Assembly (NCBI GenBank): GCA_035906255.1
Contig: JAMIFM010000029.1
Location: forward strand, 1 to 64,000
DNA: 64,000 bases
Source: SB11 sp035906255
GTDB taxonomy: Bacteria > Bacteroidota > Bacteroidia > UBA8524
Direction: 5' to 3'
Below are positions 38,601-46,637 of this stretch, in pieces. The position numbers and the translations under genes are program-made. The notes below the pieces were generated by a model. It had not been told where the DNA came from. It ran no database searches and saw nothing but the letters and a program-made list of their open reading frames with translations. Positions within the stretch are counted from its first letter, which is position 1; the number at the start of each line of letters is the position of its first letter.

Positions 38601-40733
38601 ATTCTCCTCAGCTTTAAAATAATAGCTTACCGAGCTGTCTAAGTTTCCGTTTTCCTTCCACAAATCCCCTATTTTTTCATACGAATAGGCAATACCCACA
38701 ATATCATTCGCTTCTGCGTTTAAACTCACTGCTTCGCGGTGCGCCATAATTGCTGTATCGTAAGTGCCCAAATTCCAATAGGCTTGCCCGATGTTTGATT
38801 TTGAGAAACCGGCTCCCGATTTGTCATCCATGCCCTGTTTAATTTCATAGGCTTTTTGATAATGGGCAATTGCTTCGCGGTATTTACCCATTTTAAAATA
38901 AGAGTCGGCAATATCATCGTTAAGCGTAGCGTATTTCTTTTGGTTGCCCGCTTCTAAAAATAATTGCATGGATTGACTGTACTTATCAACCGCTTGCTGA
39001 TACAGTCCTTTTTGTTTGCTCACATAGGCCATATTACGGTATATGGTGGCTCTATCCGTTTTTGAACCGCCTATACGGTCGAGTATCTTTTCGGCTTCAT
39101 CATACGCTTTTAAAGCACCGTCGTAATCGCCCTTTTGAGATACGTTGTAGCCTTTATCCCAAAGTATGTAAGCCAATAGTTCATTCTCTTCATACGTGCC
39201 GCCTTTGCCTATTTTTTTGCTGAGTTTTTGTTGGGCAATATCAAAATACTGTTCGGCTTGTTTGTAGCGTGCCCAATCGCCATATATATCGGCCATCTTA
39301 TAGATGGAACGAATGTGTTCAATGGTGTCTTTTAGCAGCAGGTATAGCTTTGAGGCTGAATCGTAGCTGGCTATTGCCTGCTCGTACATATTCTGTTCGC
39401 CAAGCACGGTGCCTTTTTTATACAAGCCGTGCACCATTATTTTTTTGTTATTAAAAAAGCTGCCGGCTTCAAAAACCAAATCAAGGGTTTTTAATGCGGT
39501 TGTAAATTCTTGTTTATCGGCAAAAGTGGTAGCTTTCTCAGCCCATTTTTCATAAAAATCGTCGGTAAGGTCACTTTTGTTAAATTCAAAAATCTGTACC
39601 CTTCGCATGGGGTCGTTTTCGACTAATAAGCTATCAAGAATTACATAGGGTGTTGAGGGCGAATTGTTGAGCAACCAAGTAGCGTAGGTTTCGTTGGCTT
39701 TGTAATCTTTGCCCATGTATTTGCGCGGGAAATAGGCCACAAACTCCAAATAGTCTTCAATGTCAGAAGTATCAGGGTCTAAAAACAAATCGTGGATAGA
39801 TTTACCTTGATTTTGGCCTTTTTCGGCAGGGTTTACAAAAATATCTCCTTCACGGGTAAATTCTTCGGTATCAAACACTTGGTCGGCCATTAAAAGCAGC
39901 AACAGCTCTTTAAATTCTTTACTGTCGTAATGGATAACATAGCGGGGGTTGAGCATCCGCTCGCGGTTATTATCTCTAAAAGAAACATCTTTAGATAACA
40001 ATTCATAAATGATAGTTTCTTCTTTAAATTTACTAAAGACTCGGGTTTCAATAATATCTCCCTCTTGCACCCAATTGTATGTATCGGTTGAGTCGTAAAT
40101 ATCCACCTCAACCTCCGCACTCCAAGGGCTAATGTCAACAACTTCGCCTTTGCCCAATTGAAACAACCGTTCGGGCACACTGTCAGGTAAGGGGGCACTG
40201 ATAGGAAAAGCCACTGCACCCATTATCAAACCATCGTTCAATCCCGCATTTATACGTAACCTGAATTTTGTCCCCTTACGCCAGATAACTTCTTCTACCC
40301 TAAACAAAAAAGTTTTACGGTAATCTTTGTCAGAATATTCAAAATACACCTTGTCATTAGCCTCCATCATGGTGTAGCACAAGTCAATAAAATCAAAAAA
40401 CGATTTGGCAAATTTTGCCGAGCCGTTTTTATCCATCCATTTTATGCCCTTGTTATATACTTCGATGGATTGTTTGTAATTGCCGTCTTTAAACTCGCAA
40501 AACGCTTTGGTAATGTATGAAACCAACACTTTGCTGTTTCGTGGGGTTTGAAAACCCAATTCTACCTCAAGGTGCAAGTCGGCATATTTGCAAGCGGTAT
40601 CGTAAATCTCGTCGCTAAAAGCTTGTTCGGATAATTGGTAATATTTATCGGCCAGCGGGTATTTAAGGCTGTCTTGCGCATTGGCTATAACGAAACAGGC
40701 AGAAAAAAACAGGACAAAAATGAGTTTTCTCAT
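35679..40733 (-). CDS. Secreted TPR-CHAT protein
   Basis: A 1684-residue protein. The signal peptide is MRKLIFVLFFSACFVIANAQ. Roughly residues 370-1220 are a long array of tetratricopeptide repeats (for example YKQAEQYFDIAQQKLSKKIG, YREAIAHYQKAYEIKQG). A coiled linker leads to a C-terminal CHAT domain, a caspase-like fold, with His1547 in VVHFATHGRL and Cys1596 in VLSACDMA, so the His-Cys dyad is intact. The end VKGVGS...PQWKVHDEATS is typical. The N-terminal about 350 residues are beta-rich. CHAT domains act as peptidases in some bacterial pathways. A periplasmic, TPR-gated protease is possible but unproven. Confidence 0.9.
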   Translation of the reverse strand: MRKLIFVLFFSACFVIANAQDSLKYPLADKYYQLSEQAFSDEIYDTACKYADLHLEVELGFQTPRNSKVLVSYITKAFCEFKDGNYKQSIEVYNKGIKWMDKNGSAKFAKSFFDFIDLCYTMMEANDKVYFEYSDKDYRKTFLFRVEEVIWRKGTKFRLRINAGLNDGLIMGAVAFPISAPLPDSVPERLFQLGKGEVVDISPWSAEVEVDIYDSTDTYNWVQEGDIIETRVFSKFKEETIIYELLSKDVSFRDNNRERMLNPRYVIHYDSKEFKELLLLLMADQVFDTEEFTREGDIFVNPAEKGQNQGKSIHDLFLDPDTSDIEDYLEFVAYFPRKYMGKDYKANETYATWLLNNSPSTPYVILDSLLVENDPMRRVQIFEFNKSDLTDDFYEKWAEKATTFADKQEFTTALKTLDLVFEAGSFFNNKKIMVHGLYKKGTVLGEQNMYEQAIASYDSASKLYLLLKDTIEHIRSIYKMADIYGDWARYKQAEQYFDIAQQKLSKKIGKGGTYEENELLAYILWDKGYNVSQKGDYDGALKAYDEAEKILDRIGGSKTDRATIYRNMAYVSKQKGLYQQAVDKYSQSMQLFLEAGNQKKYATLNDDIADSYFKMGKYREAIAHYQKAYEIKQGMDDKSGAGFSKSNIGQAYWNLGTYDTAIMAHREAVSLNAEANDIVGIAYSYEKIGDLWKENGNLDSSVSYYFKAEENYIANNDTTDKLAALKVLFGDLYLKMKNYDLAIYYYKRAQQIYASIQNDLGVANGNYNIGMAYYNMKSFVQAKNYMGKASVTYTKIEDNGGMMNTQVLLGLIAYDSEGNGVEAEKLLNNGLNYAKISNSFINLAWVWENLGYVCSQQGKLDNAKAYYDLALDAYTKAESYSGIGGVKLRIGRYFIEKGEFAKTREMYWAVINDALERKNFYLASDGFVELAHYYNLVGEADSAKRLAYQSLDINKTLRNDYIQASAYLILGNTYNALTQYNTAIEHYRTADSIYRSIDDVINQVVAKNNIGTIYFAQGEYSSAIRIFGSVLEDLNRIKYEGDFLVSALLNLGETYLEDGFWAEAERWTKEGLAVAIKQKNRRQITSGNLLLGHLFLNMKKYPEAKSHLFNSYKDYQEIGEKDRISEANTLIGKLYVETGKTDSARTFLNKAIEIATQTGNNYYLWEPLYLSSTLYIKKGDTTNAVADLKKSVEVVEGIKRNIAGRSNKMVSFSKAKDKYKIYLSLVDLLVSRNEVSLAFYYQEKSNIAGLMEQTRGDNGPTRTNDLLDAETETTAKELELKIDGYLAELIKERSKPKEKQSAEKIKNLEGLIDVSQTNYNTFIDSAMKSTGNDHANFASTINPRDLDDARNSLPDGDVVIEYLVTENQLITFVSTNSTLNARRVPIKQEELEKAVKEFYSQISTSKTDAKLVSANSDKLYQLFITPITDLIEGQQRIALVPTGILYSLPIQALGKLEDGKMQYLITKYDITYINNTKFIYQAQPNGEVTVKGILCFGNADNTLSNAEKEVNEISSLFPSKTFLRDSASEDKAKLLMNNYTVVHFATHGRLDPIKFENSYLVLAPNTLVGDDGKFTMNEIREFKTLRGIRLMVLSACDMAANENSKGWINTPANEFVMKGVGSVLAPQWKVHDEATSVLMVGFYENLKNGMGISEALKTSQMALAQSSNFSHPYYWGAFEVIGKW

Positions 40734-40748
40734 AGCGGTGTAGGTTAT

Positions 40749-40756
40749 CAAAAATA
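40749..40756 (-). promoter_or_regulatory. Bacteroidota -7 box of the TPR-CHAT gene
   Basis: TATTTTTG on the minus strand, 15 bp before the ATG at 40733. Confidence 0.5.
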
Positions 40757-41082
40757 ATAATCCTTTTGATGTAATTTATCATTAAGAATGCCCTATTAAT
40801 TAAATAACAGGTTAATAAGTAAATGAGCTGACGAATATCTTGATATGTGACGGCTGACCCCAGCCTAATAATTGGTTTGCTAATAGTACTTTAACTTTTC
40901 CTTCCCCTGTAGGAGAGGGAAATACTCTATCTGATATTTTCCAAAACTTTTTCTTCCTTTATTATCAATGGTTTGCAGGTTTTGTGTTTTTACTATGTGT
41001 CGGTTTTTGGCCGTTTTTTTCGACATTTGCTGCACCTATGTTGTACCTAACATTCCAACACAGGGATTAAACACACATATAA
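40757..41082. other. Intergenic junction between chromosome and mobile element
   Basis: A 326-bp AT-rich stretch with no gene I can support and no tRNA. The left attachment site should lie here, since the recombinase begins at 41083. Because the right end of the element is outside the window I cannot identify the duplicated core. A purine-pyrimidine patch TTCCCCTGTAGGAGAGGGAA lies at 40901-40920. Confidence 0.4.
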
Positions 41083-42345
41083 ATGGCATCCGTAAAGATA
41101 CTTTTAAAGACCAACAAAACATTAGCCAACGGCGCACACCCTATCGCTATCCGGATTATAAAAGACCGTAAAGCAAAATTTATGTTTACGGGTAAGTCGG
41201 CCACTAAGCAGCAATGGGACAAAGAAAAAGGGTTGCCAAATAAGAAACACCCTTTGCAAAAGGAACTCATTATTTTTCTTAAAAAGAAAGAAATGGATGC
41301 CGAACGGGAGATTATGGAATACGAAGGCGACGATATTTATTTTTCCGCCCAAACGGTAAAAAACAACCTACGCAAGTCCAAAGCCTCTAAGAATTTCTTT
41401 GACTATGCAATGGAAATGATAAATGACTTAAACGCCATCGGCCACATGGGGGGACGTAACCGTATCAAATCCTGCCGCAACGCCCTGTTAAGGTTTACCA
41501 GCGGTGTTGCACACCTCGACTTTAAAGAAATTACCCCTTCGTTTCTTTTACGTTACGAGAACTATTTACGCATACAGGGAGTAAAAGACAGCACCATACG
41601 TTTTTATATGGTAGGTATCGCCTCAGTATTTAAACACGCCCAAACCAATACTAAGCTGATTAAAGACAATATGAACCCCTTTAAAGTGTACGATTTGAAA
41701 AAACTGAACTGCGAACCCCACCACCGTGCGTTAGAAAAAGAAAAGATAGAGCGGATATTCCAATACGTTGCCGAAGAAGGCTCGTTAGATTTTCATGCCC
41801 TGAACTATTTTAAGTTCTCTTATTACGGGTGGGGTATCAATATGGTCGATGTAGCGAAGCTAAAATGGAAAGACATTCATAACAACCGCATCTATTACGT
41901 TAGGACTAAAACCAAAAAAGCATTTAACCTGCCCATCCTGCCCCCGATGCAGCAAATACTGGATTATTATCAGTCCGTCAACCAACCGCACCCGCAAGAC
42001 TATATCTTCCCCATCCTGAACGATACGATTTACAATACCCCTGACAAAAAGGTGAACCGCATCCAATCAAAAACCAAAGACACCAACAAACGCCTGCGCA
42101 AAATCGCAAAGGCGGTCGGAATAAACGATTGGATTACTACCTATATGACAAGGCACAGCTTTGCCACCAACCTGCGGGACTTACAAGTACCCACCGCTAA
42201 AATCCAACAATTCCTCGGCCATAAGTCCGAAGTAACCACCCAAACCTACCTCGATGCCATCAAGAGCAGCGAACTGGACGAAGCAGTGATGCTATTGGTA
42301 AACCCGTCCTTAGCTGCCGAAACAGACGGATTAAAGGAGGAATAA
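41083..42345 (+). CDS. Tyrosine recombinase/integrase of the mobile element
   Basis: A 420-residue site-specific recombinase of the Bacteroidota type: an N-terminal arm-binding domain (ASVKILLKTNKTLANGAHPI), a SAM-like core-binding domain (about residues 100-195) and a catalytic domain. Visible catalytic residues are Lys276 in RTKTKK, Arg357 in TRHSFAT, His380 in FLGHKSEV and the nucleophile Tyr389 in TQTYLDA. The usual first Arg (normally in a YxRGM-like motif) is replaced: the sequence reads SYYGWGINMVD with Trp250. IntDOT of the CTnDOT element is known to lack that Arg too. It marks the left end of the element. Confidence 0.93.
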   Translation: MASVKILLKTNKTLANGAHPIAIRIIKDRKAKFMFTGKSATKQQWDKEKGLPNKKHPLQKELIIFLKKKEMDAEREIMEYEGDDIYFSAQTVKNNLRKSKASKNFFDYAMEMINDLNAIGHMGGRNRIKSCRNALLRFTSGVAHLDFKEITPSFLLRYENYLRIQGVKDSTIRFYMVGIASVFKHAQTNTKLIKDNMNPFKVYDLKKLNCEPHHRALEKEKIERIFQYVAEEGSLDFHALNYFKFSYYGWGINMVDVAKLKWKDIHNNRIYYVRTKTKKAFNLPILPPMQQILDYYQSVNQPHPQDYIFPILNDTIYNTPDKKVNRIQSKTKDTNKRLRKIAKAVGINDWITTYMTRHSFATNLRDLQVPTAKIQQFLGHKSEVTTQTYLDAIKSSELDEAVMLLVNPSLAAETDGLKEE

Positions 42346-42390
42346 AGGACAGTATCCGCAACGAACCGCCATTTGCAACATGGCATTGCA

Positions 42391-42419
42391 ACCTGCAACA
42401 ACGTGTTGTGCAGGTTTTT
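42391..42419 (+). terminator. Terminator of the integrase gene
   Basis: ACCTGCAACAAC pairs with GTTGTGCAGGT (one bulged base), followed by a T-run. The loop region contains one of three AACAACGTGTTGT motifs in this element. Confidence 0.75.
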
Positions 42420-42470
42420 CTATTTTTAAACGTATTATTTTACTAATTAACAACTTACCAAGCCCCTAAT

Positions 42471-42573
42471 TTCAATGGGGCATTGCTGAAATTCAATGGA
42501 GCATTGCTCCCGAAAAATACAAACTATTGGTTGTAAACAATTTGCCGCCTTTTCAGCGCGCAATGCTCCATTG
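42471..42573. repeat. Direct and inverted CAATGGnGCATTGC repeats
   Basis: Two direct copies (TTCAATGGGGCATTGCT at 42471-42487 and TTCAATGGAGCATTGCT at 42492-42508) and one inverted copy (GCAATGCTCCATTG at 42560-42573). They sit in the 410-bp non-coding gap between the integrase and the next gene. They could be recombinase arm sites, a replication origin or operators. Confidence 0.7.
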
Positions 42574-42705
42574 CACTAACATATTCCTAAGCCACCTTCA
42601 TAGGATAACAACCGAAAATAATAGAAAGTCAGGACAAAATTTTCAACACTTGCATCCTTTAAGACACAAAATCTGTTAATGGTGTATCTTATGAAATAAT
42701 CCACA

Positions 42706-42728
42706 AATAACAACCGTTAGTTGTTATT
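42706..42728. promoter_or_regulatory. Inverted repeat, operator candidate
   Basis: AATAACAAC, 5 bases, GTTGTTATT, centred about 40 bp before the ATG at 42757. The 9-bp arms and spacing suit a dimeric repressor. Confidence 0.5.
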
Positions 42729-42756
42729 ATTTGACACACAAAGAAAGGACAAGAGG

Positions 42757-43677
42757 ATGAAGTTAGTGAACAATCTTTATTACGAGGCGTTGTACGCACA
42801 TTTCAAGTATTATTTTTTTCAAAAGCCCGAAGACGCACTAATGTATGACGGGGAGTGTTTTATCTGTGAAGGCTACCGCTTTACGGAACATTTTTTTGAT
42901 TGGTTCGATTTGACAAAAGCCAAAAACGAAGAGGATGCGATTATCCTTCTTAAAAGGGACTACGAGGAGATGAAAACCAAATCACGCAAGCTGCCTAAAC
43001 TGGAAGGGGTGGCATTACCTACGGCCATTTATTACGAATTTTGGGGGATAAAGTTGGCCTTAAAGGAACTGATTGTGCCGCACCCTGACGGCAATGCCAG
43101 TTCGGTAAGATACCGTTACCACTTTTACAGGCTTTGGCCGCTATTGAAATTTCTGTTTACCCCAAATGCGGTTAAAAGGGCTATTTTGTTTAACGACCGT
43201 TTAAAAACACGCACCACCCAAACAGTATATGATGTATTTGAAAAGGTGGTTAACTACGTAGAGGAAGAAACCACCGAGGAGGAAACCCAAACAATAGTTA
43301 ACGGAATTACAACGGAGTATTTGGAGGTAAACAAGGAGTTTACCATGCGCATGAAATGTATTGTGATGGTACATTTATTTGCCGCCACGGGTGTAGAATA
43401 CTCCCAACTGAACCTGACACAATATGCAAGGTTTTTGCACCGGATGTTCTCAAAACCCATCCCAAAAGACGAACACGGACGGGAAATAATTGCCAACTCA
43501 CCCCTTTATAAGACCCTTAAAACGTTGTATAAAGCATCACCCAACCGCCTAAAAACAGATTTTGTTGAGGTTTTTTCAGCACTACAACCTTTTGATGTTG
43601 GGGTAAGCTACACCCCTTACAAAGAGTTGCTTAACCAGCTGAATAACAAAGCAATGGGAGTGCGAAAAAGAAACTGA
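42757..43677 (+). CDS. Uncharacterised 306-residue element protein
   Basis: Begins MKLVNNLYYEALYAHFKYYF. Predominantly helical, with two closely spaced Cys (GECFICEGYRFT) near residue 35 and a second region FTMRMKCIVMVHLFAATGVE. No signal peptide. I considered an RteC-like regulator (a Bacteroides element activator of similar length and N-terminal style) but cannot confirm it. I choose the ATG at 42757, preceded by AAGAGG, over an in-frame TTG at 42721 inside the operator repeat. Confidence 0.7.
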   Translation: MKLVNNLYYEALYAHFKYYFFQKPEDALMYDGECFICEGYRFTEHFFDWFDLTKAKNEEDAIILLKRDYEEMKTKSRKLPKLEGVALPTAIYYEFWGIKLALKELIVPHPDGNASSVRYRYHFYRLWPLLKFLFTPNAVKRAILFNDRLKTRTTQTVYDVFEKVVNYVEEETTEEETQTIVNGITTEYLEVNKEFTMRMKCIVMVHLFAATGVEYSQLNLTQYARFLHRMFSKPIPKDEHGREIIANSPLYKTLKTLYKASPNRLKTDFVEVFSALQPFDVGVSYTPYKELLNQLNNKAMGVRKRN

Positions 43678-43689
43678 TATTTTTTAATG

Positions 43690-43757
43690 GGGGTAGGTTA
43701 CAGGGGTAGTCCTCCAAAAAAAAGTTTAAAAATTGGGTCAACCCAATCGCCTACCCC
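43690..43757. repeat. Inverted-repeat region with 14-bp palindrome
   Basis: Outer arms GGGGTAGG (43690-43697) and CCTACCCC (43750-43757) enclose the palindrome TTGGGTCAACCCAA (43733-43746). It lies directly before the excisionase-like gene, so it may hold its operator or a directionality-factor binding site. Confidence 0.55.
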
Positions 43758-43801
43758 TTCGATTTTTTCTATAAATATTTGCTGCTGTACAATCTGATGT
43801 T

Positions 43802-44101
43802 ATGGCAGCGAACCCCTTTAACGATTTAGAGCAAAAATTGGACAATCTGACCCTTATGGTGTCGGAACTCTCAAGACAATTACACCACCTGCGTCCCCAC
43901 GACAATGAAAAGCCATTGGACATAGCGGGAGCCGCCGAATTTTTAGGCGTTACCAAATCCATTATTTACAAATTCACACACAAGCGTACCATCCCGCATT
44001 TCAAAAGAGGCAAGCGTATCTATTTCACTAAAGAAGAATTGACAAAATGGTTGCATAGCAACCGCAAGCTGACCGTAGAAGAAATAGAAGCCCAAGCCTG
44101 A
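43802..44101 (+). CDS. HTH_17-type excisionase-like DNA-binding protein
   Basis: A 99-residue protein. An N-terminal helix (DLEQKLDNLTLMVSELSRQL) probably dimerises. It is followed by a MerR/excisionase winged-helix: LDIAGAAEFLGVTKSIIYKF, then THKRTIPHFKRGKRIYFTKE with the RGKR wing. This class serves as recombination directionality factors or small regulators in integrative elements, and it lies 1.5 kb from the recombinase. Confidence 0.85.
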   Translation: MAANPFNDLEQKLDNLTLMVSELSRQLHHLRPHDNEKPLDIAGAAEFLGVTKSIIYKFTHKRTIPHFKRGKRIYFTKEELTKWLHSNRKLTVEEIEAQA

Positions 44102-44139
44102 CCCATAAGCCAGCACACAACACAGTGATAGAATTAAAA

Positions 44140-44349
44140 ATGAAACAATGCCGTTGCGTAAAATGTAACGCAAGCACCACCGTTTATCAAGGAGGGCTTG
44201 AGCCTTCCCACAGGATTTCAGAGCGTATCAGCCTTTGCAAAAGATGCAGGGTAATGCAAAAGACAAGAAAGGATACCCGTTGTGTCCCTGTCCACACAAA
44301 GACCTCTCACAAGCAAGTGAACCATAAGCAAGCGCAGGGGGCTGATTAG
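44140..44349 (+). CDS. Small zinc-ribbon-like protein
   Basis: A 69-residue, strongly basic protein. Two Cys pairs, CRCVKC near residue 4 and CKRCRV near residue 34, are spaced as in a treble-clef or zinc-ribbon metal site. The tail is Lys/His-rich (HTKTSHKQVNHKQAQGAD). An in-frame GTG at 44125 adds five residues, but the ATG is preferred. Its DNA- or RNA-binding role is inferred from the ribbon and charge. Confidence 0.65.
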   Translation: MKQCRCVKCNASTTVYQGGLEPSHRISERISLCKRCRVMQKTRKDTRCVPVHTKTSHKQVNHKQAQGAD

Positions 44350-44404
44350 CCCCCTTTGCCGCTTGGTGCTAGTAGTTAAGTAAATTAAGACAGGGGAACT
44401 GCAA

Positions 44405-44605
44405 ATGTACCTTCAAAAAGCCAAAGCAGAAACCGAAAAAATACGGCACATACAGCGGTTGTTATTGTTTCCGACCGTTCCCCATAACCAAGGGGATACC
44501 GAACTGTTAACCCGTCAAATCGCTACCCACCAGCGAATACACAAACGTTTCATCACCCTTGCCCAAAAACACCAACAAAACCCCAACAATACGTTGTTTT
44601 TATGA
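44405..44605 (+). CDS. Small helical protein, overlapping the next gene
   Basis: 66 residues, basic and helical (MYLQKAKAETEKIRHIQRLL). Its stop overlaps the next start (ATGA at 44602-44605), a sign of translational coupling. No recognisable domain. Confidence 0.55.
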   Translation: MYLQKAKAETEKIRHIQRLLLFPTVPHNQGDTELLTRQIATHQRIHKRFITLAQKHQQNPNNTLFL

Positions 44606-45900
44606 GAACCGACCGCATCACACCCCAAAATACACACCCTGCCTCAATAGACGAATTTGATTACCGCAGGATAGACATTGCAGAAGTCCGCAAGCACCTC
44701 AACCAGTTTGTAAAGGACGTAAACCAAAAGGCAGCAACCCCAAAAGAGCGTATCAGAGGCGGTTTATTCCTAACACTGTTAAAAGTATGCGATGCCTACG
44801 TGCGCCAAAATAACCGTGTAGGGTGTTTGACGATAAACCCAATTCCCTGCCGCATGAACAATGTGCGGTTAGCGCACCTTGTCAAAGTGGATAAACGCAC
44901 CATTTTAAACCACCTTTCCAAGCTGGAGCAAATGGGCATTGTACAAAAGACCTTTCGGGGGACAAAAGCCGATTACGAATTAACCGTGCCTGCGTGGATA
45001 TTACTATACGACCCCCAAAGCCCTAATAACCCGTTATCACAAACCGAAACCCAACCCGCCCCTGACTGTGCTGAAAATAGCGACAAAACGAAAAATGTGC
45101 GCCAAAGCAGTCTTGTAAACTCTTTAGAAAAGAGTAATATACACTCAATACCCTGTGAATTGGGGGATAACGGGGTAGAAAACAAGAGCGGCCAGCCTCC
45201 GTTGTCGGCTGATACTGCAAAGCCTCTTGGACTTTTCTCTTGCACACCTCTCAAAGCAGGTAGTGTGGTGGAAAACCAACCCTTATCCACAGACGAATTT
45301 CCTGAACAAAGGCTGGGCGGCGGCGCGGCGGCCAAAAAATACCCCGCATGGCAGTTAGCAATGGTATTGGAGTTCTACCAATATGCTATCAGCACCCTAT
45401 ACCCCTACCACCAGTTCGACACGGAAACAGAGCGTAAAATCAAAAACAAGCTGTTTAACCACGTGTACGGCAGTTTTAAGCAACCACTAACCCGCAATGA
45501 ATGGGAAAAATACCAACAAACCTTAATACAACGGGTGGATTTAATAGCGGCATGGAAGGAGCGGCCATTGGAAGGTGAAAAGAATAAAAAGTACCAAGAG
45601 GGTAAGTTTTTAGTGAACCCGATTACCTTTTTTGACAACAAATGCCCTTACGGTTTCATCCAAACCGAACAATGGCTGCTATTGCAGTACAAGCGCAAGG
45701 CACTGATTAAAGCAGAATTGGAGTTAGACAAAGCCCGCAAAGAGTTGTTGACCGATACCGACCGCTTAAAAGTGTACCGCAAATGGGAAACCCGCTTTAA
45801 AAACAAGAAGCTGCCGGAGGCTGAAGTAATGTTTTACCACGCAATGGCAAACATTCAAAAACAATGGGCAATGCAAAAGCAATGTGTTGTTGCCCGCTAA
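44602..45900 (+). CDS. Winged-helix replication-type protein of the element
   Basis: A 432-residue protein. Residues about 50-130 form a winged helix: RLAHLVKVDKRTILNHLSKL followed by GIVQKTFRG, as in phage replication or DnaD-like proteins. Residues about 140-235 are a long polar linker. A helical C-terminal domain (YPYHQFDTETERKIKNKLFN) ends the protein. I infer a replication initiator or loader role from the layout and the early position, not from a specific motif. A GC-rich spike near 45307-45330 (encoding RLGGGAAAKK) stands out from its surroundings. Confidence 0.6.
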   Translation: MRTDRITPQNTHPASIDEFDYRRIDIAEVRKHLNQFVKDVNQKAATPKERIRGGLFLTLLKVCDAYVRQNNRVGCLTINPIPCRMNNVRLAHLVKVDKRTILNHLSKLEQMGIVQKTFRGTKADYELTVPAWILLYDPQSPNNPLSQTETQPAPDCAENSDKTKNVRQSSLVNSLEKSNIHSIPCELGDNGVENKSGQPPLSADTAKPLGLFSCTPLKAGSVVENQPLSTDEFPEQRLGGGAAAKKYPAWQLAMVLEFYQYAISTLYPYHQFDTETERKIKNKLFNHVYGSFKQPLTRNEWEKYQQTLIQRVDLIAAWKERPLEGEKNKKYQEGKFLVNPITFFDNKCPYGFIQTEQWLLLQYKRKALIKAELELDKARKELLTDTDRLKVYRKWETRFKNKKLPEAEVMFYHAMANIQKQWAMQKQCVVAR

Positions 45901-45930
45901 TCGATACTACAACCTCCATACCCAAACACA

Positions 45931-46227
45931 ATGGCATACAACCCACATTTCATAAGAAAACAGCAGGACTATAAACCCACTGCCAAGTATAAACTGGTGG
46001 TGTATTTTAAAAACAAGGCGCATTTACCGCCCGCAATGCAGCACAATACTTTCTTTTCCTGCCACCATCGGGACAAAAGGGGAGAAGACGGGTTAAAAGC
46101 ATTAAAAAAACTGGTAACAGGACGATTTAGGGAAACCTACCTAACCGCCCTTATTTACAACAACCAAACAGGGGCATTGCTGCATAAATGGGTGTTTGAC
46201 GGAATAAAGGACGAAAAAAGACTATGA
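45931..46227 (+). CDS. Uncharacterised 98-residue element protein
   Basis: Begins MAYNPHFIRKQQDYKPTAKY. Mixed alpha/beta with SCHHRDKRGEDGLKALKKL in the middle and YNNQTGALLHKWVFDG near the end. No signal peptide. Its stop overlaps the next start (ATGA), so the two are probably coupled. Function unknown. Confidence 0.55.
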   Translation: MAYNPHFIRKQQDYKPTAKYKLVVYFKNKAHLPPAMQHNTFFSCHHRDKRGEDGLKALKKLVTGRFRETYLTALIYNNQTGALLHKWVFDGIKDEKRL

Positions 46228-46631
46228 ACCAACAACGTGTTGTTGATGGCTGGCAGAGGACGGAAACAATACCCCCCGACCGAATAATGTATAGAATCAG
46301 CTATTCGGAGGCAAAGGCATTGGCGTGGTTACTGCACCGATTAATAGTGCAGGGGTATGCAGCGTTACCACCCATCCATCAACGAACGTATCGGGCGGCA
46401 GTGTTATTGACAGAACCTTTGTTTGTAAAGCTGCAAACCATTTGCAAAAAGCCGTATGCAAAACGCAAAACCATTGCTATCAACCAAAAGATAGCCGAAG
46501 GGTTGATGTTGGCGTATGAAAAGGGGTTTTTCAACAACGTGTTGTTAAACGTTGCCGAGCCTGTGAAGGCATATTATTCAGGGGTGATGTACTTGCTATA
46601 TGCAGAATTAATGAAGTACTACCCTATATAA
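46224..46631 (+). CDS. Uncharacterised 135-residue element protein
   Basis: Begins MNQQRVVDGWQRTETIPPDR. Helical, with a moderately hydrophobic C-terminal third (AYYSGVMYLLYAELMKYYPI). The gene contains two copies of the AACAACGTGTTGTT palindromic motif seen also near the integrase. Function unknown. Confidence 0.55.
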   Translation: MNQQRVVDGWQRTETIPPDRIMYRISYSEAKALAWLLHRLIVQGYAALPPIHQRTYRAAVLLTEPLFVKLQTICKKPYAKRKTIAINQKIAEGLMLAYEKGFFNNVLLNVAEPVKAYYSGVMYLLYAELMKYYPI

Positions 46632-46637
46632 AAAACA

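Noticed and set aside
35679..40733. TPR-CHAT as part of a type III-E CRISPR (craspase) system
   Set aside because: No CRISPR array or cas gene is visible, and the protein carries a signal peptide, which does not suit a cytoplasmic effector.
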